From Auxenochlorella pyrenoidosa (Eukaryota > Chlorophyta > Trebouxiophyceae > Chlorellales > Chlorellaceae), in NCBI GenBank assembly GCA_001430745.1, contig KQ481946.1, positions 1,188,727-1,205,267 of the forward strand: 16,541 nt of DNA, written 5' to 3'. This document shows positions 8,617 through 16,541 of this stretch, piece by piece. Under the pieces are notes generated by a model, which was not told the origin of the DNA, made no database searches, and saw only the letters and a list, made by a program, of their open reading frames with translations. The position numbers and the translations under genes are program-made. The stretch's first letter is position 1; every line of letters starts with the position of its first letter.

Positions 8617-11600
8617 ATGGCGCGCCGTGAGGAGCTGGGCGCTGCTTTCTGGCTGCTAGCACTGCTGTCAGTCATTTTTGTTCGATCCAGCGAGGCGCAG
8701 CGCTGGTCGGCCAGCTGTGACGCGGCTCAGCAGGCGGGTTCTCCTCTTTCTCGTCTGCGTTGCTGCTTGCTGCCCTAGCACGAATTGTGGGCAGAGGAGC
8801 GAGCCTTGGCGAAAGCTCCTCGTATGTGGTACTGCAGGGGCAGGTGCCGCCGAAGCAGCGTCGCCCCTGCCGCCTAGCCGAGCTCCGTAGCAAGTGCACA
8901 CTTGCGCGTCATCCACTGCAGGTGCCGCCCATAACTGATGCATCTCTGGCGGCTGCGCGCGCCAACTTTTCAATGTGGACCACGCAGCAGCCAGATGGGC
9001 AGGTGGCCTGGGCCCTGGAGGTCACCGGTGCGCCGGCGCCTGACTCCCGGCGTTCAACTTCATGCACAAGAATCTGATGGGCGTAATCCAGGAGCCAGCT
9101 GCGCCAGGCTGCGGGGCTGCCCCTCTGGCAGCCTCCCTGCACTTGCGCTTCCTCGGCCTCCCTGCCTCCATATCACTACTTGTGTCACACCCCATCTGAT
9201 CAACAGGCATCCAAGGGCTGACCATGGCGCACATCCACTTTGGGGCGGCCGGGCAGGCCAACGGCAAGGCTGTGGTGGTCCTGCTGCCCCTGGGCGGCGT
9301 CGACGCGGTGCGCTGCCCTGACCGTCCTGCAAGCCGGGGCATGCTGTGCTGCGCCATGCGCGCTTGCTCTGGACTGCTGCCCCCAGGGCCTGGCTGTCGC
9401 GGCACTCACACTCCTGCTGCCTGCCCCGCCTGCAGGCAGACGGCACCCACCCCTCGCTGACTACGCCCATCAATGGCAGCTACCGTGTGGAGTGAGCCCC
9501 TGCTGCCGCGATGCTGCCTGGCGTGCCATTGGGGGCCACTTGGCATGCCAGGCAGGCGGCCACCTCTACGAGCCAAAGAGCTGCTGCTGGGTGCAGCCGA
9601 ACATCTTATCACACCCTCCCTTGCTGCAGGTCCACCTTTGGGCCCGCCAACTTCTCGGGCCCCCTGCTGGGCGCCAGCCTGGACACCTTCCTGGCAGCTG
9701 CCACGGGGCAGCAGCTCTACGTGGCGCTGCACACGACGCAGTATCCGGCGGGCGCGCTGCGCGGCCAGCTGGCGCCAGGTGCGCGCCGGCACGACGCCTT
9801 GGCTGACCAGCAGCCCTGCCCAGCAGCCACGGCACCGCTTGCACAGCGCGCCCCTGCTGCCCACCAACTGCACACCCCTCTCGACGTGCCCGCTGACGCG
9901 CACGGGCAGTGGGGGATATGCCTTCCAGCGTCCAGCACACAGGGACCGCCGGCCAGGCAGCCTCCCCGAGTGCACCCAGCCTCCCCAAGTGCCCCGACTG
10001 CTGCGCAGCCGCTGCTTGGGTGGCGGAAGTGGTGGCGGCCAACAACATCCCGCCGCTGACAGACCAGCAGGTGTGCCCTGCAGGCTGCCCCTGCAGCCCC
10101 GGGGAGGAGGTGTGCGCACCCCCGCCACGTGTAGTGGAGCAGCCTGTGTAACCCCCTAAGCTAACCAAAGAGGAGGGCGAGCACGCGCGGCTCCGCACCT
10201 GGGCTCGGCTGCCCCGCACCTGGGCTCTGCAGGGTCAAACGCGCCCCTGCGGCCGGGGCCGCCCTGCACCAGGAGCTGCGGGCAGGCCCAGCCTGCCATG
10301 CACCCCCCGCCCTGCGCGCAGCCCTGCATGGCACTGCACGAATGTGGCCCCCTGGCCCGCACCTTCTGTTTGCAGGTGCACGGCGGGCGCGCGCGGTTTG
10401 CCATGGCGGCTGCTGGACCCACCATCCAGGGCACCAAGTACGTTTGGACGCTGGCGGTGGAGAGTGAGTGCTGCCTGCCTAGCGGGGGAGAGTGAGTGCT
10501 GCCTGCGCGCGGCGGCAAGTGCAGGGCAGCATGGAATGTTGAAAGAGTAGGGGGGCAGGGGTACGCGGGTCGCAGGCGCCCGAAACAGGCGCGCGCCTTT
10601 AAGCAGCGCGCTGCTTAGCCGGCATGGCCATGAGGGGCTCCTGGGGCAGTTCTAGACCAGAGGCTGTCCGCGCTGATAAGCCTTGGGTGAGCTGGGTTCC
10701 ATCAGCAGGTGTGGAGCCCATACCAGCGCGAGCCTGGCTGCTGCGCAGCGCTGCAGGTGGGCCGTGGCCCGCGCTGGGCTGTCGCTCAAGGCCTGCCATG
10801 CCCTCCCCCCAAGAGCGCCTGCAGGCATGGTGGGCATGAGCATGGCGCACTTCCACGCTGGCGGACCCACCGAGAACGGGCCCCACGTGGTGGGTGGAGC
10901 CGGCCTGCCGGACCGTAGAAAGGCGGCATGCCCGCCGGGCGGTGCCCCTCTTTGGAGCCCACTGCATGCCGCTGCAGGCAGCCCGGTCAGCCGACAGCGC
11001 CCGGCTTGGCTGTGCGCCCCTGCCCACGGAGCGCTTTCAGAGGATAGAGTCTAGCCTAGTCAAATCCAGTCGTCCAGGCAGCTTCCCCCGGCTGTGCCCT
11101 CCCTTGGTGCAGGTGATGCTGGTGCCCTTTGGCCTGCCCGGGGTGAGCGCGCCCTCCTCCCTGCCTGTCTGCTTTGCAGCAAAGTGCAGTGCAGCATCAC
11201 GGCACCACCACCCACACACGCGTTGCCTGCCCGTACCTGACAAGACCGCCGCTGGCCGCCCACCCCTCCAACCCCGCACACACCCCCTCGCCCTCTCCAC
11301 ACCTTGACCCTTGTCTGCGCCGCAGGCCAGCGGCAGCCTGCCTTTGCCCACGCTCTCTCACAATCCCACCCCATGCGCAACTTGCCCACACCCCTCACCC
11401 TCTCGACTGCGCTGCAGCCCAACAGCAGCCTGCCGCTGCTCAGCCCCACCTTCTCTGGCACCCAGACCTTTGCGGGGGACTTCACCACCGGCGACCTCAC
11501 CGGCGTGACAGGCGACGCATTCGACTCTGCGCTGCGCACCGACCCCACCTCTGCATTCTATGTAAGGGGGAAGGGCGGAGCAGAGTGGGGCGCATGGGCG

Positions 11601-13919
11601 GGGCAGAGTGCGGCAGATGGGTGGGGCTGAGTGCGGCAGATGGCCGGGGCGGAGCGGGCCAGATGCGCTTGGCAGGGCCGCCCTGCGGCACCCCCGTTGC
11701 CCAGCTGGCGGCGGCTCGGGGGCCGGCTCGTGTGCTGCCCAGAGGCGCTGTGGAGGTCTGCTGCGGAGATCCAGGGCTGGCATGCGCGGAATGGTGGAGC
11801 TTGCCTCGACCTACTAGGCTTTGGAAGCTGCGCGCCTGCCCCACAGCCTGCCAACCCTGCCGCCAGTTGCTGCCGGCCTGCCCGGGGCACGCAGGTGTCG
11901 GTACACACAGAGGAGTGGAGCGCCGGCGCCCTGCGGGGCCAGGTCCTGCCAGGTGACGCCCGGCCCTGCACTTTGGTGGCGGCTGCACTTGGCACACAGC
12001 CCGCCCGCCGGCTGGCAGCCTGCCGCCCTGCTTCAGGCGCCCGCCCTGCGCTCCTTCGCCGCCTGCGGAGCACGTCCGTGCGTGCCCGACGCGGCCTTGC
12101 ATGCCTGCCCTGCATGCTGCCTCTGCGCCGTGACGGCCGTCCCGCCTCCATGCTGCAGCTTTTGTCTGGGAGGCGGACCTGGCTGCCGCCAACAACGTGC
12201 CACCACTCACTGACCAGCAGGCGAGCCGGCTTGAACGCCCGCCAGCCCCTGCCCCTGCACGCCCCGCCCGGCCTCCAAACCCCGCCGGAGTGCGGACCTC
12301 CGCCGCGGCCTGCAGTGCGCGCCTTGCGAGCCTCGGCCCGCGCTGTGCCATCCACCTCGTCTTGCCTCCCCCTGACCCACGCCTGCGCCCCGGCCCCGGC
12401 GTGCCAAGCAGGTGGCGGGCGCCACAGCTGCCTTCACCATGGTAGACCTGGGCACCTCATACTCGTACACACTGACTGTCACAGGCGAGCCGCCTCTCAA
12501 TCCTCCGGCCTGGCCTCCCTTCTTGCCGACCAAGGCCTGGTCTGAGGCCAGCACTGGTTTGAGGCCATGGCGACAGTCAGCAGGTCTCCCCACGAGCACG
12601 CCCCCGCGCCTCGCGCACGCGCCCGGCCGGGCGCAGCCCCCGGCAGGCCCGCCCCCGGCGCCTGACGCCCCGCCCAGCCCCGCCCTGCCCTGCCCTGTCT
12701 GCAGGCGTCCAGGACTTTACCAACGCGCACCTCCACTTGGGGGGCGCCGCCCAGAACGGGCCCATCATCCTGAACCTGGTGCCGGTTGGGCAAAACCTGG
12801 TGAGGCGAGCCTCCTGTGTGTGGGTGTGTGTGGGTGTGACATGGGTGGATGGGGGAGCGGGAGGGCCTTGAGGCTGCAGCCAAGAGGAGCCGCCCTGTAG
12901 GAGAGCACCCGGCCCGGCCCACTGCAACTCGGATGAGGGCTTGACCGGTGGGGGTCGGGACGTGAGGCGCGGGCCCGCACGTTATGTGACCGCAAGGCAG
13001 GAACCGCGGGGGCTGTGCATGCGGGGTGGGCGAGCGCGGCGAACAGCCGTGCCCGCCAGCCGCGCGGTGCCCTCACGCCTGCGCTGCCTGGCCCCGCCTG
13101 CAGAGCAGCGGCAGCCTCCCCACCCTGGAACCACCCTTCAGCGGCACAGCCACCTACAGGCAAGCCCTGCGCCCTTCCACCAAGCACTGGCCTCCGGGGC
13201 AGCTATGCCCGCCCTCTCCTGGGGCGCAAGTGCTGCAGAGGCAGCCCGCGACCCTGCGCCGCGCCTGGCCCCGACTGTGTGCAGGGGCACCTTCACCAGC
13301 GATGAGCTGGACGGCGTCTCGCCTGCCGACTTCAAAGCAGCACTGCGCACCGGACCTTCTGCACAGCTGTACGTTGCGGTGAGGACCCCCGCACCCACCC
13401 CACCCCAAACCCCATCCCCCACCCCACCTCACCCATTCCTCCCACACACCACCCCGAAAGGCCAGGCCTGTCCGCACGAGAACAGGCGCCAGCCATACTG
13501 GTTGTTTCACAGGGCGGGCCAGGCAGAGACTTGCTTGGATGGCTGGCGACAAGAAGAAGAGCTGACAGCAGCGCCTCATGGCTGGCGATGCGTGCCGAGA
13601 CCCGGGCATGGCCGGCGCATCCGAGCGAGTGGGTGGGCGCCAAGGCTTGGGGCGCGAGGAATGTCGCCTGCACGCCGCCCCACCCCCCTCCCCGCAGGTC
13701 CACACAACAGAGTGGCCGGGCGGCGCAATCCGCGGCCAGCTGCACTGGGCAGCAAGCCCAGGGAATGATGCACTGTCAGTCTACAATGACCTGTCTGGCA
13801 GCGGCAGCGGCGGCGGCGGAGGCACCTCGGGCGCAGCGCGCCGCTGCGACGGCACGCTGCGGGCGCGGGCGCTGGCACTCGCGCTGGGGCTGGCGGCAAC
13901 GCTGGCGCTGCCGCTGTGA
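8617..13919 (+). CDS. Three-domain CHRD protein, secreted and probably GPI-anchored (541 aa, 18 exons)
   Basis: Exons: 8617-8716, 8779-8843, 8922-9027, 9207-9307, 9436-9491, 9630-9778, 10009-10070, 10376-10463, 10825-10889, 11113-11142, 11418-11561, 11895-11952, 12159-12220, 12412-12484, 12705-12799, 13104-13159, 13285-13378, 13698-13919 (1626 nt, all phases fit). ATG at 8617 lies in CACCATGG. A signal peptide covers about residues 1-28. CHRD repeats span about 48-192, 193-341 and 342-482. Markers are MAHIHFG, MAHFHAG and NAHLHLG, and HTTQYPAGALRGQ, HTEEWSAGALRGQ and HTTEWPGGAIRGQ. A Ser/Gly linker (SGSGSGGGGG) precedes an Arg-containing spacer and a hydrophobic C-terminus (ALALALGLAATLALPL), as in GPI signals. 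Three donors are GC (12221, 12485, 13160), and one exon is only 30 nt. The first intron (8717-8778) is the weakest join. Function beyond surface display is unknown. A divergent paralogue begins at 6759. Confidence 0.88.
8841..8929 (+). repeat. 11-bp direct repeats bounding a 78-nt intron
   Basis: CAGGTGCCGCC occurs at 8841-8851 and again at 8919-8929. The intron 8844-8921 runs from the GT of the first copy to the AG of the second. The intron length is a multiple of three and its frame has no stop, so an unspliced transcript would add 26 residues. Confidence 0.85.
10459..10506 (+). repeat. 20-bp exact duplication of a 5' splice site
   Basis: GGAGAGTGAGTGCTGCCTGC occurs at 10459-10478 and 10487-10506, offset 28 bp. 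The first copy holds the donor of the exon ending at 10463. The second offers an identical GTGAGT donor at 10492. Using it would add 28 nt and shift the frame. Confidence 0.9.
11316..11437 (+). repeat. Duplicated 3' splice junction with exon relic, offset 92 bp
   Basis: The sequence around 11316-11349 (TGCGCCGCAG then exon-like bases) resembles that around 11408-11441 (TGCGCTGCAG then the true exon start at 11418). Of the first 24 exon bases 18 agree; the peptides would be ASGSLPLP and PNSSLPLL. The upstream copy lacks a usable donor and lies in another frame relative to the next exon, so it appears to be a relic. Confidence 0.65.
11573..11664. repeat. 4 x 23-bp G-rich tandem repeat in an intron
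   Basis: Units begin at 11573, 11596, 11619 and 11642, each starting GGGCGG-like and ending GCAGAT or a variant. The array lies just after the donor of the intron 11562-11894 in CHRD gene 2. Confidence 0.8.
13386..13460. other. C-rich tract at the 5' end of an intron
   Basis: The first part of the intron 13379-13697 is a string of C runs separated by A or T, with almost no G. The complementary strand is therefore G-run-rich and could form a G-quadruplex in DNA. The RNA of CHRD gene 2 carries the C-rich strand. Confidence 0.6.
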
Positions 13920-14134
13920 CGCGTGTCGTGACACCCTGTACACTCGGCTCTTCATATGCAGACCACCGACATCTACCTAATTTTTTCCCTGTCAACTTAC
14001 AAGTTTCCCTCAAGTCTGACGCGATCTGTCCACCCCAGCCCTCTGTCAGCCTACATCTGTGAAATCGCACCCCGCTGCATCCCCTTGCCTGCCCAGCACG
14101 CCCAGCTCCGCACTGCTGTATTTCACCTGCCAGC

Positions 14135-14139
14135 TGTAA
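14135..14139 (+). terminator. Possible TGTAA polyadenylation signal of CHRD gene 2
   Basis: TGTAA lies 216 nt after the stop codon, at a distance like that of the other two candidates in this window. It is inferred from the chlorophyte consensus only. Confidence 0.4.
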
Positions 14140-14365
14140 TGCTCCTGCTTCAACTGTGCCACGACAGCAAGTGCCAAACACTTGTGCAGCGCTGCAGTGG
14201 AGGAGCTCCAGGAACCAGGTCCCGTCGCTGGCGGCAGTGTGCGGTGCGGTTTGGCCTGCCTTGATCGCCGCCGGCCAGCTGTGGCTGCCACAGCATGCCC
14301 TGCAAGGCACCCCTTGCCCTGCCCTGCATGGCCCAGACTTTCATGCACCCAACGGACGGCAGGTG

Positions 14366-14370
14366 TTACA
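14366..14370 (-). terminator. Possible TGTAA polyadenylation signal of the RTF1 gene
   Basis: TTACA on the + strand is TGTAA on the minus strand, about 173 nt past the RTF1 stop codon at 14543. Its position relative to the + strand candidate at 14135 means the two transcripts would overlap little or not at all. Confidence 0.4.
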
Positions 14371-14542
14371 TGAGCCGGACGCCATCACAGCACGCAAGGC
14401 CTCAAATGTCATGCATGGAAAGCATAGGCTCCACCCACTCCGAACCATGCGCATCCGCTGCAGCCGCCGCAGCTGCTGCCCGGGTTTGGCTTGCAGCAGC
14501 CGTCCCACCAGCCCTGGGCTTGCGGCAGCCTTATCAGCTGCC

Positions 14543-16319
14543 CTACCAGCCCCGGGCTCGGGCATACTCATCAAGCGTGAGGATGCGGGCGCCAGGTGGC
14601 AGCGGGTCGGGCCGCCAGGTTGGGCCCAGCAGCTTCTGCAAGCATGGCCGGGCCCGGTGGGGGGCAGGTGCGGGGAGGTTTGGTATGCGGGCGCGGGCTG
14701 GGTTGGGGGGCGCCGGCACGCGCTCAGCAACGGGCGCATACTGTGGACAGCGCCTGCCTGCTCCCGGCAGCCTCCCCTGAAAGCCGTCCTCCCTGCCACT
14801 GCCGACCACCCGCCGCGTCCCGCCCTCCCCCCCTGCGTGCGTCGCTCACCCGCGCCAGCGGCGGCATGCGCGCGGGCTGCTCCAGAATGGACAGGTCGAG
14901 GCTGGACAGGTCGACTATGGAGTCGAGGTCGAGCTTGCCGCGCTGCTGCTGCTGCGCTCCCTCTGCCTCCCCGGCCAGCTGCTCCGCGGCGGCGGGAGCG
15001 GCGGCGGCGCCGTCGCCAGCCGCCTCTGCCTCCTCCCCTGCCAGACAAGGCAGGCGGACCAGGCAGCAGCATAGCCAGGATGCTGAGCCATGCAGGCCGG
15101 CGGCAGGCGTGCGGCCTTCTGCGACCGGGCCAGCCAACTGCAGGCAGGCTGCTGGGCGCACGGCGCGCTCTGGTGCACTCTTCTGAGCACCCCGCCCCAC
15201 CCACCTGGCTGCTGCCGTTTGGTGGTCCAGTACACAACGGGCCGCGTGGCTCGCCGGCTGGAACAAGGCGGGGACTCAGGGACCGCGGGGTCAGCAGTGC
15301 TTGCAACTGCTGCCTCATGCAGCCGTAGACGCCTGCAGTGCGACCCTGCCTTTTCCACACGCCCAGCTGGCAGCACCCCTGGCCGCACGCAGGCTGAGCA
15401 GAGCAAGTGGCTGCTGGTGGAGCTGGCACGCCCCGGCCTGCGTACCTGAAGGGGTCCAGGGTGGATGCCTTGACGTCCTGGGTGCCAGAGGCGCCCCCCG
15501 GCCGGTTGGACACATTGTCTAGCGCGTTCTGCAGGCGGGGCGGCAGGGCTGAGCGTCATGGGCTGAGGGAAAGCTGGGCAAGGGCGGGCCGCCCTGGCAG
15601 GCAAGCACACCATCGTGCGCTGGTGCCCGGCACAGGGGGGTATCGCCCGCCAGCCAGCGGCGGCAGGCGATCACCCCAGGTGAGTAACCCGGGCCGGCAC
15701 GGCGGCCCCCCCCCCCCCAACATGCACAGCTGGCGGCGGCGACAGCTGGCGGCGCGCCTTGAAGTTGAGGTCGGCGTTTCGCTTGTTCAGCTCGGCCATG
15801 TTGTGCCCCCGCCGCCGGCCCTTGGCCTCCTCCAGGGCGGCATCCAGCGCCGCAATCTGGGACTCCAGCCTGCATTGACATGAAAGTGGAGGAAACGAAC
15901 AAGGTTTGGCAATCTGGGACTCCAGCCTGAATTGACATGGAAGGGAAGGAAATGAACAGGATCGCAGTGAGCTGATCTGGGACTCCAGCCTGCACAAATG
16001 TGTGGAAAGGAAAAAGGTGTTGCATTCTGGGACTCAAGCGCGCAACGAGGTGGTGCTGGTGCCAGTTTGTCTTTGCAGCCGGCCGGAGCCGGCCGGCCCA
16101 GCAGGCAGGCTGCTCATCTGCTTGCCCAGCAGGTGAGTCTCGTGACCGAGCCTGCTGGGCCACGGCGGGACACGGCGGGGGCGCCACACAGGCAGGCGCG
16201 GCCTGCGTCCCGAAGGCAGCCTCTGTCTTGAACCCCCCATGCTCACTCTGCCACCACGTCTGTGTCATTGTTCTCGCGAGCATGCTGCAGCTGCACCTCC
16301 AGGCGCGCCTTCTCCAGCG
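14543..16319 (-). CDS. RTF1: RTF1/VIP5 homologue, Paf1 complex subunit, C-terminal half (5' end outside window)
   Basis: Exons, minus strand: 16319-16247, 15869-15758, 15528-15446, 15257-15205, 15037-14850, 14740-14543 (stop). Phases fit and give 234 whole residues. The order matches the C-terminus of RTF1: a charged coiled coil (LEKARLEVQLQHARENN, then LESQIAALDAALEEAK), NMAELNKRNADLNFKNAL, then TLDPFSRRATRPVVYW as in the plant DPFSRR region, an acidic/Ala/Gln stretch, DLDSIVDLSSLDLSIL, and the ending ARILTLDEYARARGW, comparable to the LNLEDYKKRRG ending of animal RTF1. The histone-modification and Plus3 domains would lie upstream, beyond the edge. RTF1 works with RNA polymerase II in the nucleus and promotes H2B ubiquitination. 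The last exon could begin at 14635 instead. The donor at 15757 appears to be GC. The gene is convergent with CHRD gene 2. Confidence 0.78.
15706..15718. repeat. Poly-C run (13 C)
   Basis: A homopolymer lies in the intron 15757-15529 of the RTF1 gene. Its length may be a sequencing or assembly uncertainty. Confidence 0.8.
15853..16039 (-). repeat. Tandemly repeated 3' splice junction (3 intact and 1 decayed copy)
   Basis: The junction CAG|GCTGGAGTCCCAGAT occurs on the minus strand with exon starts at 15869, 15926 and 15989; a fourth, CTTGAGTCCCAGAAT near 16039, has lost the AG. Offsets are 57, 63 and 50 bp. The frame is open through all three intact copies. The 15869 copy leads directly into the conserved RTF1 coiled coil. 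Confidence 0.85.
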
Positions 16320-16541
16320 CTGCACAGGCCAGGGGCAGCGGCAGGGCATGGGAAGTTTCCGAACCGACTGATGACGCTGCCAGTGCCAGGAGGCCGGAGG
16401 GCGACAGACGGGCAGTGGCGCATGGGCAGGGCGTTGCACTTCTATCAGCACCAGGCACGCCACAGGGGGGGANCAGGAGCCACCCTCCAGGCAGCCGCCG
16501 CTGGAGGGCGGCACGCCCCCCCCCCCCCCCCCGCACGCCAA
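16320..16541 (-). other. Right edge: probable RTF1 intron with low-quality sequence
   Basis: No conserved RTF1 peptide is visible upstream of the exon starting at 16319, so this is probably intron. It contains one undetermined base (16473) and a run of 17 C (16516-16532), which suggests an assembly end or a hard-to-sequence patch. Confidence 0.5.

Larger units (their letters stand above)
13920..14542. other. Convergent 3' intergenic region between CHRD gene 2 and RTF1
   Basis: This holds the 3' UTRs of the two convergent genes. The part after the CHRD stop, about 13940-14040, is richer in T and A than the surrounding coding sequence. A TGTAA lies on each strand 175-220 nt after the respective stop codon. 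No further gene is supported. Confidence 0.6.

Noticed and set aside
11326..11417. Extra exon of CHRD gene 2 starting at 11326
   Set aside because: It has an acceptor and a plausible peptide start but no donor that joins it in frame to the next exon; treated as a relic.
14156..15328. Plus-strand ORF of 390 codons
   Set aside because: It is antisense to RTF1 exons whose conserved motifs are clear; the peptide is Arg/Pro/Ala low-complexity.
14341..15513. Minus-strand ORF of 390 codons
   Set aside because: Only its first part (the DPF region) is the RTF1 exon 15528-15446; beyond that it reads intron and out-of-frame exon sequence.
15519..16541. Minus-strand ORF of 340 codons at the right edge
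   Set aside because: It spans the tandem-repeat intron and an undetermined base, and it is out of frame with the RTF1 coiled-coil exon at 16319-16247.
1..16541. Bacterial-type features: operons, Shine-Dalgarno sites, CRISPR arrays, insertion sequences
   Set aside because: The coding sequence is split by phase-consistent spliceosomal introns and includes a eukaryotic RTF1. Direct repeats seen are short tandem copies, not regularly spaced CRISPR repeats, and no transposase was recognised.

Overview
The window looks like nuclear DNA of a GC-rich, intron-dense green alga. A Chlorella-type trebouxiophyte is my best guess, and that guess rests on style rather than on a marker gene. The evidence is high GC, many short exons joined by GTGAG/GCAG-type introns of about 60-520 nt, Ala/Pro/Gly-rich proteins, a possible TGTAA poly(A) signal, and a eukaryote-only transcription factor subunit. 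No rRNA, tRNA, CRISPR array or intact mobile element was seen. Long single-frame ORFs here are mostly artefacts of GC richness; the real genes are spliced, and I rebuilt them by joining exons whose phases fit.

Layout. (1) Positions 1-215, + strand: the Gly/Phe-rich C-terminal end of an unidentified protein. (2) Positions 2415-505, - strand: a four-exon gene for a BTB/POZ protein of about 448 aa, convergent with gene 1. (3) Positions 6759-3148, - strand: an 11-exon gene for a secreted, probably GPI-anchored protein of 377 aa with two CHRD domains and a Met/Asp/Gly-rich tail. (4) Positions 8617-13919, + strand: an 18-exon gene for a 541-aa paralogue with three CHRD domains, again with a signal peptide and a GPI-type tail. 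Genes 3 and 4 are divergent and share a 1.86-kb region with no gene I can support. (5) Positions 16319-14543, - strand, running off the right edge: the C-terminal half of RTF1/VIP5, a subunit of the Paf1 transcription-elongation complex, convergent with gene 4.

The centre of the window is the divergent CHRD pair. Five CHRD repeats all keep an AHxHxG motif and an HT-x-E/Q-Y/W...G-A-I/L-RGQ motif. Both proteins appear to be exported and tethered at the cell surface. Intron positions and phases recur from repeat to repeat, so the proteins grew by duplication of exon blocks.

A second theme is local duplication at splice junctions. There is a doubled 5' splice site, a doubled 3' splice site with an exon relic, an intron bounded by 11-bp direct repeats, and a three- to four-fold repeated 3' splice junction in the RTF1 gene in which three acceptors stay in frame. 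Four introns also appear to use GC instead of GT donors, three of them in the third CHRD repeat of gene 4. All gene models are deduced by eye; exon joins are best supported in the CHRD genes, good in RTF1 and least certain in the middle of the BTB gene.
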